Positions 44,281 to 52,741 are shown, numbered from the stretch's first letter. The stretch: 64,000 nt of DNA from CBEUVQ01 sp965546615 (GCA_965546615.1 CBEUVQ010000009.1:17385-81384); one strand, 5' to 3'. Program-made: numbers and translations. Notes: generated by a model not told the origin, from the sequence alone.

Positions 44281-45737
44281 TATTTACTGTAGTTTGGCGC
44301 TTCTTTAGTGATGTGTACATCATGCGGGTGGCTTTCACGCAAACCGGCACCGGTAATGCGAATAAATTTAGTGTTGGTTTGCAGTTCGGTAATTGTTTTA
44401 CATCCACAATAACCCATTCCTGCTCTTAAGCCCCCGATCAATTGGAAGATCATTTCGGACAGCGGACCTCTGTAAGGAACGCGGCCTTCAACACCTTCAG
44501 GTACAAGTTTTTTATCATCATCTTGGAAATAACGATCTTTACTGCCTTTTTTCATTGCCGACAGCGACCCCATTCCCCGATATACCTTGTAACTACGGCC
44601 TTGGAAAATTTCAATTTCGCCAGGGCTTTCGGTAGTACCTGCCAACATGCTGCCCAGCATCACTACACTACCGCCGGCAGCAATTGCTTTCACAATGTCA
44701 CCGGAATATTTAATACCACCGTCAGCAATCACCGGCACGTTGTATTTCTTTGCCTCTTGGGCACAATCATATACTGCGGTGATTTGAGGCACGCCGACAC
44801 CGGCGATAACCCTGGTTGTACAAATTGATCCCGGACCAATACCTACTTTTACTGCATTAGCACCGGCGGCAATTAAATCTTTAGTTCCTTCCGCTGTGGC
44901 CACATTTCCGGCAATAATATCGATATCGGGATAGTTTCGTCTAATGTACTTAACGGTATCAATAACTGCTTTGGAATGCCCGTGAGCAGTATCAACAACA
45001 AGAATATCCACTTTAGATTTTACCAGCGCATCTACCCTATCAGGTGTATCAGCAGATACACCTACAGCAGCGGCAACCAGCAGCCGTCCTCTTTCATCTT
45101 TGGCTGAATTCGGGAACTGCTTGGCTTTTTCAATATCTTTAATTGTAATTAAACCTTTAAGTTGGTAATTATTATCAACTATTGGAAGCTTTTCTACTTT
45201 GTGCAGCATTAATATTTCTTTGGCTTCTTCCAAAGTAGTACCTACCGGCGCTGTAACCAAGTTATGCTTAGTCATAAATTCGCCAATGGGTTGGTTGTAA
45301 TTTTTAATAAACCGCATGTCGCGGTTGGTAATAATACCCACCAATTTTCCGTTATTGTCTACAATCGGCACACCGGATATCCGGTAACGAGACATTAAAG
45401 TCTCCGCTTGACTAATAGTATCATCTGCCTTCAAATAAAAAGGATCCCAGATAACACCATGCTCAGAACGTTTAACACGGTCTACTTCTTGTGCCTGCTG
45501 CTCGATGGACATATTTTTATGGATAACGCCAATACCGCCTTCACGAGCCAAAGCAATCGCCATTTTTGACTCGGTAACAGTATCCATCGCGGCACTCATA
45601 ATTGGAATATTTAACTTAACCTTTTCGGTAAGACGGATTGATGTATCAACATTTTTGGGCAGCACTTCAGAAGCTGCCGGTACTAAAAGAACATCATCAA
45701 ACGTTAAACCTTCTTTAACAAATTTTTCGGGATACAT
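44280..45737 (-). CDS. guaB: Inosine-5'-monophosphate dehydrogenase
   Basis: 485 aa, full length. The TIM barrel with DVLLVPAASEVLPKNVD and GGIGVIHKNM is interrupted by two CBS domains (~95-205). The catalytic loop is KVGIGPGSICTTRVIAGVGVPQ with the Cys that attacks IMP, and the flap contains YRGMGSLSAM. It makes XMP for guanine nucleotide synthesis. GGGAGAGG precedes the ATG; a good sigma-A promoter is at 45780-45807 and no riboswitch or guanine box was seen in the short leader. Confidence 0.97.
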   Translation of the reverse strand: MYPEKFVKEGLTFDDVLLVPAASEVLPKNVDTSIRLTEKVKLNIPIMSAAMDTVTESKMAIALAREGGIGVIHKNMSIEQQAQEVDRVKRSEHGVIWDPFYLKADDTISQAETLMSRYRISGVPIVDNNGKLVGIITNRDMRFIKNYNQPIGEFMTKHNLVTAPVGTTLEEAKEILMLHKVEKLPIVDNNYQLKGLITIKDIEKAKQFPNSAKDERGRLLVAAAVGVSADTPDRVDALVKSKVDILVVDTAHGHSKAVIDTVKYIRRNYPDIDIIAGNVATAEGTKDLIAAGANAVKVGIGPGSICTTRVIAGVGVPQITAVYDCAQEAKKYNVPVIADGGIKYSGDIVKAIAAGGSVVMLGSMLAGTTESPGEIEIFQGRSYKVYRGMGSLSAMKKGSKDRYFQDDDKKLVPEGVEGRVPYRGPLSEMIFQLIGGLRAGMGYCGCKTITELQTNTKFIRITGAGLRESHPHDVHITKEAPNYSK

Positions 45738-45779
45738 TTTTCCTCTCCCTTCGCTGTGTTATTTAGTATAATGTCGTAT

Positions 45780-45807
45780 ATTATAGCACGGATATTTGTT
45801 ATGTTAA
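45780..45807 (-). promoter_or_regulatory. Sigma-A promoter of guaB
   Basis: Minus strand TTAACA (45802-45807) and TATAAT (45780-45785) with a 16-bp spacer, 43 bp before the start codon. Confidence 0.65.
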
Positions 45808-45834
45808 GTTAAAAAAAGGTTAAGTTTATCGATT

Positions 45835-46230
45835 TTACCAGCGGTGAATGTACCAATGCCCGGAATTAAAAAATTTATGCACCAACCAAGGGGCGATCAG
45901 CTTACTGATTCGCTTACGAGTTAGCGGAAAAAGCAATAGCAGCCCCACAATATCGGTTATTAATCCGGGGGTAATTAGCAGCAGTCCTCCGGCAAAAATT
46001 AAAGCGCCATCTAACAATGCCTGGCCGGGCGGCACACCGGCATCAATATTTTTCCTAAAATTTCTCAATACTGACATTCCCTGTGATCTAACCATTGTCA
46101 AACCCAAAAGACCCATTAAAATAATCAGTGCCAGTGTGGGCCAAAAACCAATATAATCACCTAAGCGAATAAGAATAATCATCTCAATAAAAGGTACTAA
46201 AATAAAAAGCAGCAAAAAGCGCCCAAACAT
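45835..46230 (-). CDS. fxsA: FxsA-family membrane protein
   Basis: 131 aa with three to four hydrophobic helices: LLLFILVPFIEMIILI, LALIILMGLLGLTMV and ALIFAGGLLLITPGLITDIVGLLLLFP. The GALIFAGGLLLITPGLITD signature is typical of FxsA/YtzA proteins. E. coli FxsA modulates phage F exclusion through PifA; the native role is unknown. Directly downstream of the short HTH gene, ending just before the guaB promoter. Confidence 0.88.
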   Translation of the reverse strand: MFGRFLLLFILVPFIEMIILIRLGDYIGFWPTLALIILMGLLGLTMVRSQGMSVLRNFRKNIDAGVPPGQALLDGALIFAGGLLLITPGLITDIVGLLLLFPLTRKRISKLIAPWLVHKFFNSGHWYIHRW

Positions 46231-46261
46231 TAAACTCCCTCTCCCTTTTTCAAAACATTTT

Positions 46262-46287
46262 AAAAAGGGCCGGGAGGCCCCTTTTTT
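46262..46287 (-). terminator. Terminator of the small HTH gene
   Basis: AAAAGGGG..CCCTTTTT type stem at 46262-46287, GC-rich in the centre, overlapping the stop codon; T-run on the minus strand. Confidence 0.7.
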
Positions 46288-46510
46288 AGTCTTGCCCCAT
46301 CGTCGAGCCGATGCCGTGTGTCCAAAAATGATTTTTCAAATAGTTAATCGTTTTTTCGGTAACGCCAAATTCTTTAGCCATCTCTGCATCGGTTTTATCA
46401 TTTTTTACAGCTTCAATAAAATCATCAAAATCTATCCCTACTTCTTCTGTTTTGGTGACCAAGCTCGGTTCTGTTGTCCATGGAACTCTTGATCGAATAA
46501 ATTCTTCCAC
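46286..46510 (-). CDS. Small helix-turn-helix protein
   Basis: 74 aa. The C-terminal half TDAEMAKEFGVTEKTINYLKNHFWTHGI reads as a helix-turn-helix of the sigma-70 region 4/MerR-like kind; the N-terminal half is acidic (EEVGIDFDDFIEAVKND). It may be a regulator or a small adaptor; no named family recognised. GTG at 46510 with GAGGAG eight bases upstream. Downstream of ytrI, 67 bp away, so it may share the sporulation transcript. Confidence 0.65.
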   Translation of the reverse strand: MEEFIRSRVPWTTEPSLVTKTEEVGIDFDDFIEAVKNDKTDAEMAKEFGVTEKTINYLKNHFWTHGIGSTMGQD

Positions 46511-46577
46511 TGCAATCACTCCTCAATAACTGGTTTATCAAATATTTTGTCCAAAGAAACAAGAGTTATGACTGCGA

Positions 46578-47063
46578 TTATTCTTCCTTTAATGTTTTTG
46601 CAGTGGCAAAAATCTGCAGTTCATCAGTAATGATGATCATATCAACATTTAATATATATCTTTTGCCGTCAGTGCTAAATTCCCTGCCATCAATGATAGG
46701 CGGAATTAAATTATAATTTATTGTTTTAATTTCTTGTTCAATTAACGGCTGCAGTAATTCTTTAATTCTTTTTTTTCCTGCCAATTGTATACTGGCTGCT
46801 TCAAAGCTGGGAATGTCACTTAGGTCTTGATCAATTTCAACGTTAGCTTCTATATCGGTAATAATTTTATTTTGCTGCTGTTTTTTTAAATGGTTTCTCG
46901 CTTCTTCTAAATCTGATTTTGTACTTTCCAGTTCTTCCTGAAGCATGTGGTTGTTAACAGTTAGTTCTTCAAATTCGCGGCTGATATATAGGTTCATAGC
47001 AGAGGCACCGATAATCGCCCCAATGATAAAAGCAGAAACAATCTGTACAATTATTCGTTTCAA
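46578..47063 (-). CDS. ytrI: Sporulation membrane protein YtrI-like
   Basis: 161 aa. One N-terminal helix (IIVQIVSAFIIGAIIGASAM), an acidic coiled coil (residues ~30-65), and a C-terminal domain (RIKELLQPLIEQEIKTINYN to FSTDGKRYILNVDMIIIT) in the same order as Bacillus YtrI. Identification rests on this layout plus its 4-bp overlap with ytrH, the same pairing as in Bacillus, where both are made in the mother cell and are needed for normal spores. Sequence similarity by eye is modest. Confidence 0.68.
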   Translation of the reverse strand: MKRIIVQIVSAFIIGAIIGASAMNLYISREFEELTVNNHMLQEELESTKSDLEEARNHLKKQQQNKIITDIEANVEIDQDLSDIPSFEAASIQLAGKKRIKELLQPLIEQEIKTINYNLIPPIIDGREFSTDGKRYILNVDMIIITDELQIFATAKTLKEE

Positions 47064-47383
47064 TTTTTTCCACCCGTTAAATACAATATTAAGAAATAAC
47101 CAACTTGTGCTCCGGCAAAACCACTTAAAACGTATAGTAATTGTTTAATTACCGCGCGAAATTCCCCTTCAAATATTCCAGATTCTAAAACTTCAATAGC
47201 AGTAAAAGTTCCGCCGATAGCTGCCACTATTGCCCATATTTTTATTTCACCAGCTAAGCGCAGCATGGTAGTTGCCGGAGGCTGCCGTACCAAAACAGCT
47301 GAAGCTGCCCCGATAATAGATGCCCCTAACACTACACCCAATGCAGTAAAAAAAATGATGACCATTTTTTGCTCAAAGGTCAT
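47060..47383 (-). CDS. ytrH: Sporulation protein YtrH
   Basis: 107 aa membrane protein with three helices. The landmarks TALGVVLGASIIGAASAVLVRQPP, KIWAIVAAIGGTFTAIEVLESGIFEGE and KQLLYVLSGFAGAQVGYF follow YtrH closely. In Bacillus it is a sigma-E dependent mother-cell protein. AAGGAGGGG precedes the ATG and a sigma-E-like promoter lies 50-75 bp upstream. Confidence 0.87.
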   Translation of the reverse strand: MTFEQKMVIIFFTALGVVLGASIIGAASAVLVRQPPATTMLRLAGEIKIWAIVAAIGGTFTAIEVLESGIFEGEFRAVIKQLLYVLSGFAGAQVGYFLILYLTGGKN

Positions 47384-47431
47384 CGAAACCCCTCCTTAAA
47401 AGGCTTTGTACATGTTATTAAAGCAGGAGGT

Positions 47432-47459
47432 AATTTATGCTGTTTTTCAGCAGCAGTAT
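47432..47459 (-). promoter_or_regulatory. Possible sigma-E promoter of ytrH-ytrI
   Basis: Minus strand ATACT at 47455-47459 and CATAAATT at 47432-47439 with 15 bases between, close to the sigma-E pattern (-35 ATATT, -10 CATACAAT). It begins at the end of the aminomutase gene. Confidence 0.45.
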
Positions 47460-47463
47460 AATC

Positions 47464-48729
47464 TTAATGTTTGTTTACATAATTGATTACTTGCTTTTCC
47501 CAAGTACGCAGTTTAACCTCACTATCAGTTTTGTGCAGCAAGTACTGCGGCAGTATCGGTGTTTTTCCCAACCCATTGGGAGCATTAATAATATAAGTTG
47601 GCACCGCCATACCGGAAGTATATCCCCGCAGCTTTTCCATAATTTCTATGCCTTCATCTACAGAAGTAATGAAATGCCCTGTGCCGGTTACTTGTTTAGC
47701 GTGGAAGATATAATATGGTTTCACTCTAATTTTTAACAACTGCTGGTTTAGTTTTTTCATCACATGCGGATGGTTGTTGACCCCTTTTAGCAGCACCGCC
47801 TGGTTTCCTAAAACTACACCGGCCTTTACTAACAAGTCACAAGCAGCTTTAACTTCAGGCGTAATTTCTCTTGGGTGGTTAAACTGCGTATTGATATAAA
47901 TTGGCGGGTGTTTTTCTAAAATCGCACAAAGCTCGGGCGTAATACGCTGAGGCATTGTAACAATTACTCTTGTTCCCAGCCTTTTAATTTCAACATGGTC
48001 AATTTTGTCTAATTCACCAAGCAACCAGTCCAACGTATTGTCGGCCAACAGCAAAGCATCGCCACCGGTAATTAAAACATCTCTGATTTCCGGATTAGCC
48101 CGAATATAAGCCAGTGCCTCTTCTAACATTTTTTTCGGTTTATGTCTATCAACTTCTCCGATGTTGCGTCGGCGCTGGCAGTGGCGGCAGTACATAGCAC
48201 ATTGATTGGTAACATTAATAATTAAGCGATCAGGGTACCGGCGGGTAATGCATGGCGCAGGTGAAGTAAATTCTTCACCCATCGGGTCATCCACCCCATC
48301 TTTGCTGATCAGCTCTAACTCTGACGGCACTGCTTGCAACCAAATTGGATCATCATTACTTTCTGTATATTCCATCAAACTAGCATAATAAGGAGAAATC
48401 GACCAACGGAACCTAGCCCCCACTTTGGCAATTTTTTCAATAGTTTCAGCACTTAAGTTAAATATCTTACCCAAGATTTCAGGATCATTAATTCGATTGG
48501 CCATCTGCCATTTCCAACTGTTCCATTGTTCCTCTGTGGCATTTAAGTATTCTAAAATGCGGTTTTTACGCTGTAATATTATATCTTGCAAATCAAACCC
48601 GGTATAAATGGTATCCTTTTCCTTTAAGTAATCACTGATTCTGCTGCGCAGGACAGCAGCACGTTTCAAGGCAATCGCTTTTTTTTCATTTTGATCTAAG
48701 CATTTGTCCGGCGTCGGAAATGTTGCCAT
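47464..48729 (-). CDS. eam: Glutamate 2,3-aminomutase (radical SAM, PLP), predicted
   Basis: 421 aa member of the lysine 2,3-aminomutase family. The radical-SAM cluster motif is CAMYCRHC (Cys177, 181, 184) and the PLP lysine is in NGLGKTP (Lys389). In lysine aminomutase two Asp residues bind the substrate side-chain amine; here the corresponding positions are Lys345 (IFHAKQVTG) and Asn382 (YIINAPNG), the replacements reported for glutamate 2,3-aminomutase. The product would be beta-glutamate, a compatible solute. No beta-lysine acetyltransferase gene is adjacent. ATG at 48729 (GGGGGG nine bases upstream). A c-di-AMP riboswitch stands upstream. Confidence 0.85.
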   Translation of the reverse strand: MATFPTPDKCLDQNEKKAIALKRAAVLRSRISDYLKEKDTIYTGFDLQDIILQRKNRILEYLNATEEQWNSWKWQMANRINDPEILGKIFNLSAETIEKIAKVGARFRWSISPYYASLMEYTESNDDPIWLQAVPSELELISKDGVDDPMGEEFTSPAPCITRRYPDRLIINVTNQCAMYCRHCQRRRNIGEVDRHKPKKMLEEALAYIRANPEIRDVLITGGDALLLADNTLDWLLGELDKIDHVEIKRLGTRVIVTMPQRITPELCAILEKHPPIYINTQFNHPREITPEVKAACDLLVKAGVVLGNQAVLLKGVNNHPHVMKKLNQQLLKIRVKPYYIFHAKQVTGTGHFITSVDEGIEIMEKLRGYTSGMAVPTYIINAPNGLGKTPILPQYLLHKTDSEVKLRTWEKQVINYVNKH

Positions 48730-48818
48730 AAGACAAATCCCCCCTTGCAATTTTTTGGAATATTAAGTAAATAGAAGATGCTGAAAGATAAATTTTGTCA
48801 CTGCAGTTCTCTAAACAC

Positions 48819-48858
48819 ATAAAAAAACACCTGTTCAGCGCGAAAGAACAGGTGTTTT
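48819..48858 (-). terminator. Riboswitch expression-platform terminator
   Basis: AAAACACCTGTTC and GAACAGGTGTTTT form a perfect 12-13 bp stem around a 9-nt loop, followed by TTTTTTT on the minus strand. It lies between the c-di-AMP aptamer and the aminomutase gene, ~90 bp before the start codon, so it is the likely gene-off structure. Confidence 0.85.
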
Positions 48859-48902
48859 GGGCATAGCAAACCAAGCCGTATCTTTTCTAAAAGATACACT
48901 TC

Positions 48903-49035
48903 TCATTCTTTCAACGCTTACGAAGTTAGCTGTCGGGTTTGGATCGAAACTAACCCATCCGAATTATCGGATTCACCCCAAAAAAATGGTTCCCCCGCTT
49001 CTTAATTAAAAGAACTCAGCGATTAACCAAATATT
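48903..49035 (-). ncRNA. c-di-AMP riboswitch (ydaO-yuaA class)
   Basis: Minus-strand reading gives the class hallmarks in order: TTAATCGCTGAGTTC, AAGCGGGGGAACC, TTTGGGGTGAATCC, a short GATAATTC arm, GATCCAAACCCG, ACAGCTAACTTCGTAAGCG and the closing GTTGAAAGAATGAG. These match the ydaO/yuaA aptamer, which binds c-di-AMP and usually turns genes off. A TATAAT at 49057-49062 (minus strand) supplies the probable -10. A stem GTATCTTTT/AAAAGATAC (48881-48898) lies between aptamer and terminator. The only gene downstream is the predicted glutamate 2,3-aminomutase. Confidence 0.93.
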
Positions 49036-49124
49036 AAGTTAGTAATTTCCATAGTGATTATATCATAATTTTTATTTTTTTACCAGCTTAATTATCAATT
49101 AAATAAAAAAAGAGCGCCGTGCCC

Positions 49125-49733
49125 TTAGTAAGTACAATTAAATAACTCTAAAATACCGTTATCTACACGATTATCAGGAAAATGAATAATACTTAGCGAG
49201 CAATTGTCCAGCCGCATACGGCGGTAAAGGTTTAAATCTATCCCCATAATACTGCAGATGATTGATAAAATAGCACCACCGTGAGAAACCAGCAGTACAT
49301 TTTTATTTGGGTAGTTTTCAACAATTTTTTCAACTGACACCATTGCTCTTTTAGCCACTTCAGAGTACATTTCTCCACCGGGAATTAAGGTATTAACCGG
49401 CTCATTCCACCACTTTTGCACAATATCTTGGTATGCGGATTTTATTTCTTCTAACGTCAAGCCTTCCCATTCGCCAAAGTTAATTTCTCTTAAGCGAATG
49501 TCCGTTTTTAATTCTAAGTTAGATTTGCCGATGATGATCAGTGCGGTTTCTTTAGCCCTAATCAAATCACTGGTCAGTCCGACATCAAATTTTATTTTTT
49601 TTAAATGTTTAGCCAGATGGGCAGCTTGGTTACGGCCAAAAGGTGATAACGGCACATCAGTATGACCTTGAAATTTTCTGACAGCATTCCATTCAGTTTG
49701 GCCATGCCTTACTAAATAAAGTCTTGTTCCCAT
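49125..49733 (-). CDS. cobC: Histidine phosphatase, probably alpha-ribazole phosphatase CobC
   Basis: 202 aa. The phosphohistidine motif LYLVRHGQTEWN, the second REINFGEWEGLT and LLVSHGGAI define the phosphoglycerate-mutase-like fold. Being 23 bp downstream of cobU supports CobC, which dephosphorylates alpha-ribazole phosphate in cobalamin assembly; alone the sequence would only say histidine phosphatase. A short GGGC/GCTC stem followed by seven T's at 49107-49127 may terminate it. Confidence 0.78.
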   Translation of the reverse strand: MGTRLYLVRHGQTEWNAVRKFQGHTDVPLSPFGRNQAAHLAKHLKKIKFDVGLTSDLIRAKETALIIIGKSNLELKTDIRLREINFGEWEGLTLEEIKSAYQDIVQKWWNEPVNTLIPGGEMYSEVAKRAMVSVEKIVENYPNKNVLLVSHGGAILSIICSIMGIDLNLYRRMRLDNCSLSIIHFPDNRVDNGILELFNCTY

Positions 49734-49756
49734 TTGTGCCCCCTAATGCTTATCTA

Positions 49757-50338
49757 TCATAGATTTAAACTTTTAGAAGCTAAGGATTTAATTTCAATGG
49801 GTATTCCGGCTACAGTCAAATAAACCTCATCGGCATATTTAGCCATGATTTGATTGGCAATTCCCATCACATCCCGGTAGGCCCGTCCCAAACGATTATC
49901 CGGTATACTTCCTAAGCTTACTTCATTAGAAACTACTATCACTGCAGCTTTTGTATTAATCGTTTCCTTGGCTAATTTTTCTACTTCATTAATAATATAA
50001 CTTTCTTTTTCCGCCCAAGAAACACCTGCAGCCGTGCGATTTGAGTCTAATAAAAGATTTGACAACCACAATGATAAACAATCAATCAATACAACATCTG
50101 TTTTTGCACCCCATTCTTTTATGACACTTAATAAATGGGTTGTTTCTTCAACGGTGTTCCAGTGAGACGGGCATACAAAACGCTGCAGAGCTACTCGACG
50201 GAACATTTCATCATCCAAAACCGCTGCCGTTGCTACGTAAGTTACATCTTCGCTAATACCGGAAGCTAATTTTTCGGCAAAATTACTTTTACCGCTGCGG
50301 GCACCCCCAAGAACCAAGATTAATTTACCCTTACCCAT
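49757..50338 (-). CDS. cobU: Adenosylcobinamide kinase/guanylyltransferase CobU
   Basis: 193 aa bifunctional enzyme of nucleotide-loop assembly. The P-loop is LVLGGARSGKSNFAE, with VTYVATAAVLDDEM, VVLIDCLSLWLSN and SNEVSLGSIPDNRLGRAYRD, all classical CobU motifs. It phosphorylates adenosylcobinamide and attaches GMP. No cobS or cobT and no cobalamin riboswitch is present here. ATG at 50338 with AAGGTG six bases upstream. A perfect palindrome lies 20 bp before the start. Confidence 0.94.
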   Translation of the reverse strand: MGKGKLILVLGGARSGKSNFAEKLASGISEDVTYVATAAVLDDEMFRRVALQRFVCPSHWNTVEETTHLLSVIKEWGAKTDVVLIDCLSLWLSNLLLDSNRTAAGVSWAEKESYIINEVEKLAKETINTKAAVIVVSNEVSLGSIPDNRLGRAYRDVMGIANQIMAKYADEVYLTVAGIPIEIKSLASKSLNL

Positions 50339-50353
50339 CTGCATCACCTTTCT

Positions 50354-50377
50354 GATCATTCACCATGGTGAATGTAT
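50354..50377. promoter_or_regulatory. Palindrome upstream of cobU
   Basis: ATTCACCATGGTGAAT at 50358-50373 is a perfect 16-bp palindrome, extendable to TGAT/ATCA flanks with a small mismatch. Its position in the leader of cobU and between divergent genes suggests an operator; the binding protein is unknown. Confidence 0.4.
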
Positions 50378-50533
50378 CATTTACGTCATTATGATTGTTC
50401 TTAATCTCACTAATTCAAAATTCAATATTCTCTGAGAAAATCCTGCTTAACAAATATAAAATTTGCTCAACACTGTAGTATTTCTATATAGTGGTATATA
50501 ATTAAACTAAAGATTAACAAGCAGGAGATCAGC

Positions 50534-51061
50534 ATGTTATTTGTAAGAATTAAGCAGTTTATTTCTGCAATAACCAGCAGCATTACCGCCGACGACCATA
50601 ACTACTTACGTATGCATCTCAATGACGACGAGCTAAAATTATTTTATCAAATGGACATTCCCACCCAACGGCATGCTTTAAATGTTGCCGATACTTGTAC
50701 CACTCTTGCTAATAAATATGCCGATGCTGACCGAAATATTTTAATTAAAGCGGCACTGCTGCATGACATTGGCAAAAAAGCCGGAGAAATTAAAACTTGG
50801 CACCGGGTGATTATTGTACTAACGCAGCGTTTAGTACCAAAGATTGCCGCATATTTAATTGCAGCCGGCAAAAATGATAAGTATGGTGAACTGGGACGTG
50901 CATTTTATATCCAAAAAATTCACGCTTCTCGAGGTGCCGAGTTTGCAGAAAGAATAGCAGTAGATAAAGAAGTTGTTTTTTTAATTCGCCATCACCATCA
51001 AAATATAAAGAAGCCACCGCTGGAACTATCTTTACTGCAGCAGGCTGATAACATGAATTAA
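50534..51061 (+). CDS. HD-domain phosphohydrolase
   Basis: 175 aa. The metal-binding motif is in QRHALNVADTC, LLHDIGKKAGE (HD pair) and FLIRHHHQN, the HDIG-type HD domain that hydrolyses phosphomonoesters or nucleotides. The region LTQRLVPKIAAYLIAAG is hydrophobic and unusual for a soluble HD protein. Substrate unknown. GCAGGAGATCAGC precedes the ATG, and TATAAT at 50497-50502 is a probable -10. Confidence 0.83.
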   Translation: MLFVRIKQFISAITSSITADDHNYLRMHLNDDELKLFYQMDIPTQRHALNVADTCTTLANKYADADRNILIKAALLHDIGKKAGEIKTWHRVIIVLTQRLVPKIAAYLIAAGKNDKYGELGRAFYIQKIHASRGAEFAERIAVDKEVVFLIRHHHQNIKKPPLELSLLQQADNMN

Positions 51062-51068
51062 ATAGAAT

Positions 51069-51098
51069 AAAACCTCGGCGTTTGTCAGCCGAGGTTTT
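51069..51098 (+). terminator. Intrinsic terminator of the HD gene
   Basis: AAAACCTCGGC/GCCGAGGTTTT, a perfect 11-bp stem with an 8-nt loop. Confidence 0.82.
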
Positions 51099-51163
51099 AA
51101 AATGTCATTTTTTCTTAATAGTAACAGTTTTTTACAATATGTGTATAAAACTGTGGATAAAAC

Positions 51164-51448
51164 TTAATTACTGCTTTTTAACGAAGTTACATTTGATAAT
51201 TTTGATTCCAGCTCGACAATTATTCGGTTCTTATTTAAAATCGACCTAGCATAGCAATAATTTGATTTGCTTAGTTTCTTATTTTCTTTCTCTAATTTTG
51301 ACAAAGCGTCATTTTTTTCACGCTCAATTTTTTCGATTAAGTTCATCAGCACACGCCGACTTAACCTCAACTGCTCCACTTTTTCTTCTAACTCTCGGAT
51401 TCTCTGCTTAAGGCAGCTGATATATTCCAAGTATTCTTTCTCGTTCAT
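51164..51448 (-). CDS. Small coiled-coil protein
   Basis: 94 aa, almost wholly heptad-patterned and charged (YISCLKQRIRELEEKVEQLRLSRR, then IEKIEREKNDALSKLEKENKKL). No membrane segment or known domain. AAAGGGGCGTTGTT precedes the ATG. It may be a scaffold or cell-division-type small protein; not recognised. Confidence 0.6.
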   Translation of the reverse strand: MNEKEYLEYISCLKQRIRELEEKVEQLRLSRRVLMNLIEKIEREKNDALSKLEKENKKLSKSNYCYARSILNKNRIIVELESKLSNVTSLKSSN

Positions 51449-51508
51449 AACAACGCCCCTTTACCGGCATTTACACTTTAAGTATATGCGGCAAAGAGCA
51501 ATAATAGA

Positions 51509-52678
51509 CTAAGAGCGATTTTTAAAATAGGCACCAATCCGTTCCACCGCTTCTTTTAACTTATCTGCTGACTGCACTAACGCAATGCGCACATAACCTT
51601 CTCCCTGCTGTCCAAAAGCAACACCGGGAATAAAAAGCACCCCTGTCTTTTCTAATATTTCTATAGCAAAATCTTTTGACGACGTGTAGCCTTCCGGCAG
51701 CTCAGCCCAAATAAACATCGAAGCCTGCGGTTTGGTCATTTTCCAGCCAATCGCAGCAAAACCATCAACCAGGATATCCCTTCTTTTTTGGTAATTTCTG
51801 GCGTTCTCCAGCACACAATCCTGCGGTCCGGTTAATGCTGCAATCGCACCCTCTTGAACCGGCCCAAAAACACCGTAATCAATGTTGGATTTAATCCGGC
51901 CCAAAGCTTCTAAAACCTTGGCATTGCCCACAGCAAAACCACAGCGGCATCCGGCCATGTTATAAGTTTTAGAAGTGGAATAAAATTCAATGCCAACATC
52001 TTTTGCTCCCGGCACTTCTAAAAAGCTGACCGGCTTGTATCCGTCATATGCCAATTCCGAATATGCCACGTCATGGCAGATCAGAATATCATATTTTTGG
52101 GCAAATTCCACTACCTGAGCGAAAAATTCTTTATCCGCAACAGCAGCCACCGGATTGTTCGGGTAGTTTAACCACATCAGTTTTGCCTTTTTTGCCACTT
52201 CTTCGGGAATTTTCTCCAAATCCGGCAGGAATTTATTTTCAGCCAACAGCGGCATAGGATAGATTTCACCTTGCGCAAGCACAATACTGGCCGAGTAAAT
52301 TGGGTAACCGGGATCGGGAACAAGAGCAATGTCACCGGGGTTAATATATGCTAACGCAATATGCGCCAGTCCATCCTGCGAGCCCATTAATACCAACACT
52401 TCCTTTTCAGGATCAAGACTTACGCCAAAACGCTTTAAATACCAGTCTGCCAGCGCTTGGTGCAGCCGAGGTTTACCGGTAATAGTATACATATAACTGC
52501 CGTCTTGATCCATTGCTTTGTGCATTGCTTCAATGATATGCGGTGCCGGGTTTCGGTCAGGGCTGCCAATACTTAAATCAATCACGTTAATGCCGCCAGC
52601 TTCTACTTCTTTCTTTCGCGCAGCCATTTCACTAAAAATTGCTGAGGTTAAACCATTAATGCGTTCTGCGGTTTGCAT
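51509..52678 (-). CDS. Class I aminotransferase, LL-diaminopimelate aminotransferase-like
   Basis: 389 aa PLP enzyme. VIDLSIGSPDRNPAPHI near the start, YPNNPVAAVAD for carboxylate and cofactor contacts, and FYSTSKTYNMAGCRCGF with the Schiff-base lysine. The layout is that of DapL and close relatives (YugH/AlaT), so LL-DAP or an alanine/aromatic substrate are possible. ATG at 52678, six bases after GGAGGAA; an upstream TTG is part of the leader. Confidence 0.85.
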   Translation of the reverse strand: MQTAERINGLTSAIFSEMAARKKEVEAGGINVIDLSIGSPDRNPAPHIIEAMHKAMDQDGSYMYTITGKPRLHQALADWYLKRFGVSLDPEKEVLVLMGSQDGLAHIALAYINPGDIALVPDPGYPIYSASIVLAQGEIYPMPLLAENKFLPDLEKIPEEVAKKAKLMWLNYPNNPVAAVADKEFFAQVVEFAQKYDILICHDVAYSELAYDGYKPVSFLEVPGAKDVGIEFYSTSKTYNMAGCRCGFAVGNAKVLEALGRIKSNIDYGVFGPVQEGAIAALTGPQDCVLENARNYQKRRDILVDGFAAIGWKMTKPQASMFIWAELPEGYTSSKDFAIEILEKTGVLFIPGVAFGQQGEGYVRIALVQSADKLKEAVERIGAYFKNRS

Positions 52679-52741
52679 TTTCCATTCCTCCAAATTAAAT
52701 AATTAATTATTAGAATAGCAATGTAAAAAATTTCGCTGTAA

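Noticed and set aside
49029..49130. Reading 49035-49130 as an additional small gene
   Set aside because: Only short frames without ribosome sites; the stretch is explained by the riboswitch promoter and the cobC terminator.
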